Source: Cyrtodaria siliqua
Lineage: Eukaryota > Mollusca > Bivalvia > Adapedonta > Hiatellidae
Reading direction: 5' to 3'
Assembly: GCA_037043455.1 (NCBI GenBank)
Contig: JAWPHD010011227.1
Location: 1-64,000, forward strand
Length of the DNA: 64,000 nt
The position numbers and the translations under genes are program-made. Numbering within the stretch: the stretch's first letter is position 1; every line of letters begins with the position of its first letter. Positions 31,131 through 41,565 of this stretch are shown here, one piece after another. Under the pieces are notes generated by a model. The model saw only the letters and a program-made list of their open reading frames with translations. It did not search any database and had not been told where the DNA came from.

Positions 31131-32518
31131 GTACTAAGACATACTATTTAGACAATTGATGTAATGTTGCAGTAATCTCGATAGAATATATATTTTTCAG
31201 ATACTGTTCCGCATGTTGACTTACTTCATATTCTTGATGTAAAACATGCCATTTAGTGCATGTCTTTGAATTTATTGTGCAAACCACAGCAATAACACAT
31301 GAAGACTTTATCTTTTTTTGGAAAGATCTATGTGTTTTATGTAGATTTTCATTTGTTCAGTTCACTCGAACATCATCTAAAGTCAGGGATCACTCTAGGC
31401 CGCGATTCCGCGATATTCTCGCGTTAAAATCTCAAAAATCGCATGAAAAAAAGACAAATGTAACAAATTGTCGCATCACCATTTCGGTTCGTAATGCAAA
31501 TATATTGATTTATATTTCACTTAAATCTCAAGTTAATTTGTTCAGATCCAATTATTCGCGATTAAAACATATAAAATGAGAAAATATCAAATTATTCGAA
31601 AACACATCAAAAGGAGATTTTTATGTCTGTAAACTTCCGGTTTGATTTTGCTTCGCGGACCCGGCGGTGTCAAAGTAAATCGATTGATTATGAATAAACA
31701 TGGCCATTTTTATAATAATTTATCAACTTCTAGTCACGTCAGACTCTGACCATTATCCCCCGATCTATAATGACATGATTAACTATGTACTGGTGCAAGC
31801 AATTAACTTTGAATCCGAAATGTTTCGTGAAAATGGTGAATGTCTCATTAAAATCAAGCTAATGGGACATTTTGTCTCATTGAAATTCAATCCTAGGGTC
31901 ATCCCTGAAAGTGCATATGAAACGAGCAATTTCATTGGTTGAATTTAGTTGATCTTCTCATGAATATTGATTAGATGAAAGGTCGATCGGATCTCCAAGG
32001 CAGTGTTGTTAGATCCTATAGCAGAGAGCATCAAAGTGTAATTAGGATATGATTTTATTGAGACTGCTTAAAAGTTAAAGCTCTTAGAAACTATCTGCAA
32101 TTTTGTTATGGTATGCTTCGAAGCAGATGTGATCACTGTTCTAAAAGTTAGGATCTACATCAATAGTTGTAGTACAAAAGAGTGCTTATATGTACGATCT
32201 AATTCTAATGCACTACCCTGTGCTCACTGCATACCAATTCCCCAGGAGTAGTCTTTATATTTACCATATGTCGAATTAACCTCTACTGCATACAAACACG
32301 ACCTGGTTTTGATTTCCCCCTTGAGCGCTACATTTATATGACAACAGTGCTTGATTTTCACGTGTCTCTCTCACATTAGTACAATTAAACTAATATTACA
32401 CCCTCATCCTAGCCATAGAGAGTGATTTGTAAACACAAAAAAAAGAGCAGCAGAGTTTTTATTATTCCAGATATCTTCCTTACATTATCCATCTAGCTTG
32501 TCAAGTTATCAAGTTACT
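31131..32518. other. Non-coding stretch
   Basis: No gene supported. The 80-codon frame at 31700-31942 has no start context or family resemblance I recognise. Confidence 0.3.
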
Positions 32519-32665
32519 TTAGCGGCCTTGGATAGCGCTGTAGAGCAACATACATGTACCCTTGCATTAATGTTGGTGGAGGCATGTCTAATGACAACTT
32601 TATGCTACATCTAATCTTTCTTTGAGGTTGTTGTCCAAACATGCGTTTACGGGATATAAAACCCC
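32519..32665 (+). mobile_element. Degenerate SINE-delta copy
   Basis: GCGGCCTTGGATAGCGCTGTAGAG head, then GGTGGAGGCATGTCTAATG, and TTTGAGGTTGTTGTCCAAAC. The same order is seen at 20803 and 41411. Confidence 0.5.
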
Positions 32666-32692
32666 TTTCATTTCATTCATCAAGTCACTCAC

Positions 32693-32849
32693 CCATACTC
32701 TTCCTCTACAATCCTCATGAGTTTATGTAGCCCGTAACAATTGTTGTGAACCCAAGTTCTCTCCCCTGTCTTGCTCTGATATAGCTTGCGTAGAAGATCG
32801 AACATACGGTACTCTTCTTCACAGTTCTGTAAGATACTCTTCTTCAGTT
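32693..32849 (-). CDS. Exon-like segment, unknown gene
   Basis: On the minus strand an acceptor (TTTGATCTTACAG) precedes a 157 bp open segment ending at a strong donor (TATGG|GTGAGT). It encodes LKKSILQNCEEEYRMFDLLR, followed by KLYQSKTGERTW and GLHKLMRIVEEEYG: a charged, probably helical sequence that I do not recognise. A 22-24 bp internal tandem repeat (CTTACAGAACTGxGAAGAAGAG) duplicates the acceptor itself, so the true exon start could be about 23 bp further in. Unlike the other exon-like pieces it is free of stops. It could belong to the same minus-strand gene as 36729-36922 and 39860-40007. Confidence 0.4.
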
Positions 32850-32899
32850 CTGTAAGATCAAATATACGCACCAACATCAACATATATATACCCAATTCT

Positions 32900-33745
32900 T
32901 TATTAATTTTATCTTTCTCTATGAATGTTTGGTATTTAAATCAGGCATAATTATATAGAGATTATTTAACTGCTGGGAATGATTATAGGGAAATTCTTCA
33001 CGAGTTGGTAGACGTGTGGTTGTTTTCACGAACGCGTATGTCAAGGGCGTAGCTTCAGGTCCGTTTAATTTCTGAGCACTGTAGGGGAGTCTGGGCATCC
33101 TCCGCCAAAAAGAATTTGATAGTGTTTCTGCTGCATTTTCAAGATGCATTTAAAATGCTAAAACACGTTTTTGCTGAATTTTAATTAGACACACATACAA
33201 CTATCAATTTATTTTTGCTTAATTGGAAGTACGCCCTTACCCCAGATTTATTGCAGATTTGGCATTTTCAAAATTTTCGTTGTCCAGAATAATCTGCCCT
33301 GGCCTGCAGTGCCTTAGTGCAGCTACGCCACTGTATGTGAGTGAGTGAAAAAACAACACACGCCTACCATCGAGTAAAGGATTTGCCTATAATCAAACAC
33401 AGCAGTTAAATTAATCTATTTATTACATTTTAAACACTTTATGCATGATTTTAACCGAAATTATTCGCTTTATTGAACGTTATGGCCGGATGACGTCGAC
33501 TTCAGTAACACTTTGACGTCATAACTCAACGTCGCAGTTAGTTATTTTTGTGTTCGGATTTAGTTATTAATATTTAGTGATTATGAATATTCTTTCACTG
33601 AGAAATCCCAATCTTTCACCGATAAAAATGTAATAGATGTATTTATTGAATTATAGTTGAAGCCAGTTTAGTATTATTCAGACAGTTATTTTTGTCTGTA
33701 CACTGGATCATGTCCAGCATTATTGGAGTGGTTGTAGTCACAACA
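32900..33745. other. Non-coding stretch
   Basis: No gene or repeat recognised. The short frames are not supported by splice sites or composition. Confidence 0.3.
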
Positions 33746-33749
33746 ATGG

Positions 33750-35201
33750 AAAGAATTATGACGGATGACAATCCATGGCATGGGTTACCAATTTCAACAC
33801 AAATCCCAAATCAATACCACTTATGTTTTTTGAGAAGTAGTCGCCACAAAGTGGTATTTTTTAAATCTAATCTTTAGCTGCCGTGACCATCTTTAATTTC
33901 CTGCTGACCTGGTTTATACCTAGGACTAACATCAAGAGCAACATTCTTGTAAAGTTTCATTAAAATTCATCAAATCGTTTCAGAGTAGTTGTTGCCACAA
34001 GTTTTTCTAGCCCTATTGTCAACCCTTTTGTGTTTGTGATGTCGATTGCATTTATTATTACTTTTGCCTTCTTGTTTGTCTGTTTGCGTGTTTGTTTCTG
34101 TGTTTTGTGGTTGACTGTCCCCCTTGAATGCTACTTTCCCTGTCCGATCTTTTATATTTCTTTGGTTAGGACAAACTACACGTTGTGCCAGTCATTTTGA
34201 TAAAGGTTCACAATCAATATCACTTATAGTTTTTGAGAAGTAGTCGCCACAAAATCGCATTTTTAAAATCTGTTTTTAGCCGTGGCGGTCATTTTGAATT
34301 TCTGGCCAACCTGAATATTTGCTAGGATCAACTAGACATCAAGAGCAACATTCCTGTGAAGTTTCATGAAAATCCGTCTTGTAGTTTCAGAGGAGTAGTC
34401 GCCACAAAAAAGTTTACTGACATATGGACGACGGACCACCGCATAAGCTCTGCTAATCTTTGATCAGTCGAGCTAAAAATGTTTAGGACCAACTTCATGC
34501 TATGCCAGTCATTTTGGTAAAGGTACCAAATCAATAACACATGGTAACCACAAAGTTGTACTTGTAAAATCTATTTTTAGCTGTGGTGGCAATCTTGAAG
34601 TTTAGGCTGACCTGAAGATTACTTAGAACCAACCAGACATCAAAAGGAACATTCCAGTAAAATTTCATGAAAATCCATCAAGTAATTTCAGAGGAGCAGT
34701 TGCCTCAAGTTTTTCCTATATAAATATATGTGAACAAAGATGGCCGCTGGCAGTCATGTTTGACATTGAATCGAAATGAATTTTGGTAAGGACCAACTAC
34801 ATGTCATGCTTTCATTTTTGTAAAGGTTCCAAATCAGACCTGTTTTTTTCTAAGATCAACTAGACATCAAGAGAAACATTCCTGTGAAGTTTCATGAAAA
34901 TCCGTCATCTTGTTTCAGAGGAGTAGTCGCCTGTCATGCCGATCAGTTTAGAAAAAGTCCCATATCCATATCACTTATAGTTTTCAAGAAGAAGTCACTA
35001 CAAAAAAAAAAATTCAAATCTATTTTTAGCTTTGGCAGCCATCATGGATTTCACATCGTGAATTTTTGCTAGGATCAACTAGACATTGTGGGCAACATTC
35101 CTGTAAAGTTTAATGAAAATCCATCCAGTAGTTTCAGAGGAGTAGTCACTGCAAAAAAAAAAAAGTCTGCTGATCTGATCTGTTATCAGTAGAGCTAAAA
35201 A
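33750..35201 (+). mobile_element. Two diverged family B elements in tandem, 5' ends lost
   Basis: Units of the ~315 bp family B recur (AGTAGTCGCCACAAA, TTGAATTTCTGGCCAACCTG, CTAGACATCAAGAGCAACATTCC). Two terminal signatures are present: CATAAGCTCTGCTAATCTTTGATCAGTCGAGCTAAAAA ending at about 34479, and CTGATCTGATCTGTTATCAGTAGAGCTAAAAA ending at 35201. No ACAAGAGGTC start was found. An unrelated low-complexity segment (about 34005-34150) lies inside the first. Confidence 0.7.
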
Positions 35202-36728
35202 CTTATATACATGTACCATACCAGTAATATTATGGGTGTAGATTGTGTATCAAGCCAACTGTAATCATGTTCTTAATCATAGTTGTTTTATATCATTCAA
35301 TTCAAAAGACAGTTAATGGGAAATGATTCCTATACATGGTGATGTTTAGCCAAACAATGTTATTTCCCTTTGTATGGATCATTCAATAAAGTTTGAAATG
35401 AACGGTGAGAGATTGTGGGGGCAAAGGAATTTCGCTAAAGAACCTTTTGCATGCGATTTACCACTGACAAATCCATCCATAGTTCCCTTTGCATCAGGTC
35501 ACTTTTCGTAAAGTCGGTTGACAAGGCAACATGCTATAATAGAGTGTACAATCATTTGAAATTATATAGACATTTTGTTTGGGTTATTTTCTGGTCTGTG
35601 TTTATACTTGTTAGTGTTCTATAGACCTCTGACCCATGTGGGTTCTGTCCCTAATGAAGGCGTCTGGGGTAAACTTCTGTCTTCATCATTCATCACATCT
35701 CCCTCTCAGGTTGTCCCAGTATAACCTAATAGGATGTGTTAACAGAACGTTAATCCCCATTTCATTTTTAAAGAGAGGGTACAGGGGGTCCGGGGTACGG
35801 GAGACAAGGGGGCGGGAGACAAGGGGACAGGGTTCGGGAGACAAAGGGATGGGGGTCAGGAGAGAAATAGGCAGGAAGTTTTTTAAAATAACAAGTTTGT
35901 AAAAAAAAGAAATGAAGAATGACCATAGTTCGAGAGTCGATTTGGGAGAAATAATCTGTTTATATCATATCAAAATCCTTAATTGAAGATTAAATTACTT
36001 TAAAATGAAGAATTATCGCCTATTATCGACAATTATCTTGTGTGTTGTTATTTTGTTTTATTACCATGCTTTTAACTATATTCATATTGATTCATGGTGT
36101 CCATGGTGATCAGAAATGAGAAAACGTCTGAAAATCTCATGTTTTCTAATGAAACAGGAGGGATGTGAAGAAAGAGGGAGAGAGAAGAAAGATAAGGGGA
36201 GAGGGAATGGGAATAGGGGAGTGAAAAGGGAGAAAAGAGGGAAGAAGAAGACCACCCCTCCCCCCTTTTAAAGGAACTGGAAGAAGTATTGATATTAATC
36301 CAAATACAAACACATAATGTAATTCTACCGCATATTCATTGTACATAGATGCCCCATGATCTGTCAGATGTAAATATTGTTAATGAAATAATTTGATCTA
36401 TGAAACTTTAAGACTCGGCTAGTTTTTGTTGTATAAATCATTTATATTATATTCCTGATACATTAGGCTCTAATTTATTCTTGTCTTGTGATTCAAGTAT
36501 ATACATGTATTTTATTAATTTGTACCTTTACATCTCGCTGTTAACAATGTAAAAACTATTAAATTCGTGATTTAGCAATAAAAACCAGAAAAGTAGTCGA
36601 GTTTTAAAGAGCAAGCATTTTCATAAACAATAACTAATCTGAAGGTCACATGCAGATTAATTTAACGCATGTGCACATTTTACATGAAACTGAAGCACAT
36701 TTTGACACCAATCACTTTTCCAAATTAC
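35202..36728. other. Non-coding stretch with two purine-rich tracts
   Basis: 35775-35870 is a G-rich ~19 bp repeat (GGGAGACAAGGGG variants, about five copies). 36152-36255 is a nearly pure purine tract (GAAAGAGGGAGAGAGAAG...). No gene seen. Confidence 0.5.
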
Positions 36729-36922
36729 CTTTCAATCTCCTGCTCTCTGGCTATCTCAGCATCTTGCTACTGAAGCATAATCTGCAGAATGTAGTTCTAC
36801 TTCGAGAGATTCCACTTTGACGATCGTCGTCTCGTGTCCTTATCCATCATGTCAATTTCACGACGCATTTTCCGGGTGTCTAGCAATCAATGATCCTGAC
36901 GTGGCTTCAGTTGGGCGGTTTC
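36729..36922 (-). pseudogene. Exon-like segment, coiled-coil type, frame-damaged
   Basis: On the minus strand an acceptor-like CTCAATAG precedes 194 bp ending ATTGAAAG|GTAATT. Pieces of heptad-like, charged sequence are spread over all three frames: KMRREIDMMDKDTRRR, VESLEVELHSADYASVAR, and DAEIAREQEIER. This composition is typical of a coiled-coil protein exon, but at least two shifts are needed to read it. The family is not identified. Confidence 0.35.
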
Positions 36923-37702
36923 CTATTGAGTAAATAATGCAATCAGTTTGTTAAAACAAACAATACACAGTCAAAGCTCTAATCGTAAAACAGTTAAGAT
37001 TTTCATAACCTGTGACTGTTATTAAAAAAACAACGAAAACTGGGATAGTAACCAGAAGCAGTTACTACCACAAAATCATTCAAGTTTAGATGCATTAAAT
37101 CTTCTGTACAGGAATTTTCCATGCATATATATAATTTTCTCCAGGTAGGGTGATTATTCAACTTTACAACCATGCAATAAAATTCTATGAGCATCGATGA
37201 AAATCCAATGGGCAAAGCCTCTCAAGTTACCTACTGTTATGCAATAAAATTCATTAAAAATCATTTTGTAGGCACCAACATGACAATTAGTGAACAACAG
37301 CTAATTGGATCTTGAAGAAGATGTATTTATCCTTAATAATAAGTATTCAGACATAAATAAACACTGCACATTTGGCAACTATTTCGATTTATTAGCAAAT
37401 GATCTTGTTAACTGATTTAGGTTACAAATGGTTATTAGGGAAAAGTATCTGCTACACTCTAAACCAAAGGGAGATAATAAGTTGGCATTTTAATAATTTC
37501 CAGCAGTTATAAAACTTGTAGCAGTTATAAAACTTGTAACTGTTTAAGGTTAGAGCTCTGACTGATACAATCAGCTTTCTGGTGGATGTCTGTGTAAGTA
37601 TTGCTCAAGAAGCAGCTGCAAGAATTCTAATCAGGTAAATACATATTAAGTTTGGTGTTATTAATGTGTAAAATGAAACAGATTATTCAGAAGCCTTAAA
37701 AC
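36923..37702. other. Non-coding stretch
   Basis: AT-rich intron-like sequence. A 20 bp direct repeat GCAGTTATAAAACTTGTA occurs at about 37503-37540. No gene seen. Confidence 0.3.
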
Positions 37703-39265
37703 TTAGCCCAAAAGCAAAATAGTTGTGCTTCCGGTGGCCCGACTGACCCTATTTTAAGGGGCTTTTAAGGGGCTAAAACTTCTTATGCCAAAATGATTTT
37801 TTTTTTAAATTTGTTCTGAACAATGATTTATCACATAGCTAACATCATGGAAGTGGAACGTAACACCATTCTATATTTTCTGTAATCCACTGGGCACTGG
37901 TGGTATAACTAAGCAAATTATTACCAAATTACACAGCAAAAGTGTAAAATATAGGTAAGCCATATGATTTGCCTGGAATGTTATATGAAACATTCGGAGT
38001 TGAATGTTTTTCTTTCAAGTAACCAATATGACACTAATAAACTATTAAACTAATTAGGAAAATGCATAGTTAAACAATAGACTTCTGGTTTAAAAGCATC
38101 CTATTATTTGTAACAGGTACGCGTAATTTAACTGGGTCTTTCTTATATCGATGTAAACTGACATCACAGATGAAAATTTTACGTTGTATCATCAACTTGT
38201 ACGGTTGCATGAACTTTGTGTTATAAATAGAATCTCACAATATCTTGCTAAAAAATTATAAAAACAAGAGGTCAATGACCTTGAAGCTCTACTGATTGAT
38301 TTTGATTTCAGGAAGATGTCGCTACAAACTTGTATTATTTTTAGCCGTGGCGGCCATTTTGAATTTCCGGCTGATCTGAAATTTTGCTAGGATCAATTAG
38401 ACATCAAGAGCAACATTCCTGTGAAGTTTCATGAAAATCCGTCAAGTAGTTTGAGAGGAGTAGTCGCTACAAGTTTTTACTATATAATTCTATGTAAACA
38501 AAGATGGCCGCTGCAGCCATGTTTAACGTCAAATCAAAACGATTTTTGACAAGAACCAACATCATGTCATGCTGATCATTTTAGAAAAAGTCCCATATCA
38601 ATATCACTTATAGTTTTCAAGAAGTACTTGCTAAAAAATTGTTTTTTTAAAAATCTATTTTCAGCCTTGGCGGCCATCTTGAATTTCCGGCCGACCTGAA
38701 ATTTTTCTAGGATCAATTAGACATTAAGAGCAACATTCCTGTGAAGTTTCATGAAAATCCGTCAAGTAGTTTCAGAGGAGTAGTCGCTAAAAGTTTTCAT
38801 TATATAACTCTATCTAAACAAAGATGGCTGCTGGCAGCCATGTTTAACGCCGAATCAAAATGATTTTCGACAAGGACCAACATCATGTCATGCTGATCAT
38901 TTTAGAAAAATCCCATATCAATATCAATTAAGAGTTTTCAAGAAGTAGTCGCTACAAACTTGTATTTTAAAAACTATTTTAAGCTTTAGTGGCCATCTTG
39001 GATTTCACATCAACATGAATTTTTGCTAGGATCAACTAGACTTCATGGGCAACATTTCTGTAAAGTTTCATGAATATCCATCCAGTAGTTTCAGAGGAGT
39101 AGTCGCTACAAATAAAAGTTTACGCACAGACAGACGGACGCCGCACCATGGCATAAGCTCTGCTGATCTCTGATCAGTCAAGCTAATAATGCCTACCAAA
39201 CTACCCTATTTTTTTTTAGAGCATGCAATAGGAAATACACCTATTTTTATTTTTGGCCTTAGATT
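37703..39265 (-). mobile_element. MITE (same family as 18837-19123), reversed and split twice
   Basis: The pieces, in reverse orientation to the 18.8 kb copy, are 37703-37836 (TTAGCCCAAAAGC terminus, TTGTTCTGAACAATGATTTATC), 38146-38260 (GTAAACTGACATCACAGA, GTATCATCAACTTG) and 39190-39265 (AGAGCATGCAATAGGAAA, TTTTTGGCCTTA terminus). They are separated by an unidentified ~310 bp insert (37837-38145) and by family B element copy 2 (38264-39189). Confidence 0.7.
38264..39189 (+). mobile_element. Hairpin-ended element, family B (copy 2), nested in a MITE
   Basis: Starts ACAAGAGGTCAATGACCT (hairpin AGGTC-AAT-GACCT), then AGCTCTACTGATTG. Ends AGCTCTGCTGATC / TCT / GATCAGTCAAGCT then AATAA. It has two to three ~310 bp units as in copy 1 and a short GACAGACGGACG tract at about 39128. 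The surrounding MITE gives both borders, which makes this the best-defined copy. Confidence 0.82.
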
Positions 39266-39859
39266 GAAACTTAACAAACAAAGCCAACTAAATAGTTTCA
39301 GTACATGACGTGTTAACTGATGTACTATTACCCGATTACGCCGTATCCTCTGGGGCCATCCTTAAATATACTTTCATTTGCTGTTTCCCGACCCAGGACT
39401 TTATAAGTGGGTAGATAGGTAGATGAGGGTTTTTTTCACTGAACACAGCAGAAACCTTAAGAAATGAAAGAAAAATAAACTGAAGATATTAAAAAGAAAA
39501 GAAAAAAGAACTGCTATAAAAAAAATTTGGTAGGGACACTTTTCCTGGGTAGGTAGAGAAACAGCAAACCAAGATTTGTTCATGGTCGGCCTGAACGTTG
39601 GGCTAAGCATAACACATGTAGTCATTGTGAATGTCAAATGGTTTATTTACTGCACAAGTATCGTTTTATATATATATAAATGCAGAGTTGAAAATACTGC
39701 ATAATCTTTTACTGAAGGAAGTCTGTATCATCTCTGTTAAATTATATGTTGAAAATAAACATACTGCAGCTTTAAGGTTCTATGCTCATATTTACATCTT
39801 ATTTATATAAAAAAAAAAAAAAAAAAAATATGTAATTGACACATATTGTTCAGACCTAC

Positions 39860-40007
39860 CTTTTCACTGACATCAGCAATGAGTTTTGACTTTTCCACTT
39901 TCATCTCGTGTATACATCTCTGCCAGGACATACTGAACTTCCGCTGCGAGACTCGTCTTTACTTCCTTTCCTTCCTTCAGCACCTGCTGTAACGTCTCAT
40001 TGCTCAT
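39860..40007 (-). pseudogene. Exon-like segment, coiled-coil type, frame-damaged
   Basis: On the minus strand, TTCTTCACCTTCAG is followed by 148 bp ending GAAAAG|GTAGGT. One frame reads MSNETLQQVLKEGKEVKTSL. After a one-base shift another reads WQRCIHEMKVEKSKLIADVS up to the donor. Charged, helical, unidentified. The acceptor and first part of the exon lie in a 94 bp tandem duplication. Confidence 0.4.
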
Positions 40008-40159
40008 CTGAAGGTGAAGAACTAATATTTGGAAAGAAAATTAACATACAAGTATTACAGAATTCTTCCTTCAGCACCTGCTGTAACGTCTCATTGCTCA
40101 TCTGAAGGTGAAGAACTAAAATTTGGAAAGAAAATTAACATACAAGTATTACAGAATTC
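39972..40159. repeat. Perfect-length 94 bp tandem duplication
   Basis: Two adjacent copies, 39972-40065 and 40066-40159, differ at one position (TATTTG/AATTTG). Each begins TTCCTTCAGCACCTGC and ends TATTACAGAATTC. A very recent event, or an assembly artefact. Confidence 0.95.
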
Positions 40160-40975
40160 GTACTGAAATCAATAAACTTTTATGTTTCTAACTTCTTCAA
40201 AAAAAACAGCGGCATAAATTATTTAAGGAATGTAATTATTCGACATCAAGACTCAAGTTGCTTCTGCACGTTATTGGAAAATTATTTATGTGTATACAAA
40301 GGGCAGTAACTAGCAAATAATTGTTTAAATGGAATACCTGACAGTGCGATCATTTTCATAAAATGGAAAAACAGACTTGAGTCAAAAACTGTTGAGATGT
40401 TGCCCACATACGATATTTGTAAGCAAAGTCAACAAATGGTAACTACTCTCGCTAAACTTGTTTAAAAGCATAACACTTTTATAATATTATATTAGCAACA
40501 ATCTTCATGTGACGGCAAATATACCTACTAAATTTGACAACAATCGGTCAAAAACTGTTTATACACTAGTTGTTTCCACAATATATTAACCCTTAAACCG
40601 CTACGTATATATATAATGGACTGTTCTTTCTTTGAATTAAGATCATTCCATTTATGTGACAAAGTGGTGTTTTGGGGAAAATGACTGATCAGCAGACGAT
40701 GGCAGGCTGATCTTGGTTTACAATGGACTCAAAGGATAATAGCCTATTATAGGAGTGCTTACCGTGTTAAGGGTTAATAAAGGCAAAGCAAACAAAAGGC
40801 AATAACATGTTTCATTTAACTGTTTACGATTATCTACCTACTTTCAAAATTGATGTGCTTTGGCTCTGGTTTATTCAGTTCTTTCTCCTTAATCTGTTGA
40901 TTTTAAAGCCAAAACATGCAAACTTAAGATAGATTTGAATGGAATCAGAAAGGTTATTTAGCATAAAAAATGATT
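40160..40975. other. Non-coding stretch
   Basis: Intron-like AT-rich sequence. Nothing recognised. Confidence 0.3.
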
Positions 40976-40979
40976 TTAA

Positions 40980-41306
40980 AGGGACACATGGCAATCTTGA
41001 TTTTAAAAACTCATGGCATCTCGTTAGTTCTCACGGCGTTCGGTTAACCCTTCTACATAGCTTGCATTTGTTCAATGATTGATATTAATTATATGAGAAG
41101 TGTAAAGCAAATTGTGTTTGCATATTATTTACAATGGATTATAATGCACCAATAATCTATTTAAACATATAAAATGAGATGAAAAACTCAATTTTATTTA
41201 ATTATATGCAAGCAGGTTTAAAGTCATTGACAAAATGATGCAGGATAATAAATCAAGATACTAATTTCAATTATTGTTGAGCTCCTAAAGTTTGCTATGT
41301 GTCCCT
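40980..41306. mobile_element. Complete TTAA-type MITE
   Basis: 327 bp between two TTAA sites (40976-40979 and 41307-41310), with termini AGGGACACATGGCAA and TTTGCTATGTGTCCCT. The interior TGATATTAATTAT and AATGCACCAATAATCTATTTAAA segments are shared with 18030 and 53541, so at least three copies lie in the window. Confidence 0.85.
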
Positions 41307-41410
41307 TTAATGCTTTAAATTATAAATTTTGAAAGAATATACTTTTTTGCTGAACAATATTCATATGATATTAAAGATAATTAAAGATATCTCTCGAATG
41401 CCATTTAAGC

Positions 41411-41565
41411 GGCCTCGGTAGCTCAATGGAAAAGGTTTTGGCTTTAGAGCTACAGACTTTTACCTCGGAATGGTTCGTTCTCTGAAGGAGGCATGTCTGA
41501 TAAAAATTGCATCCTTCATTTCCCTCGGAGGTTGCTGTCCCTATATAATCTAGTATGATGTAAGT
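41411..41565 (+). mobile_element. SINE-delta copy with recognisable A box
   Basis: GCGGCCTCGGTAGCTCAATGG is a good tRNA-type A-box head, and GAATGGTTCGTTC a poor B box. Then GAAGGAGGCATGTCTGAT and TTTCCCTCGGAGGTTGCTGTCC, as in the copies at 20803 and 32519. Confidence 0.6.

Noticed and set aside
31700..31942. 80-codon frame with hydrophobic N-terminus
   Set aside because: No recognised family, no splice or polyadenylation context; length is compatible with chance in AT-rich DNA.
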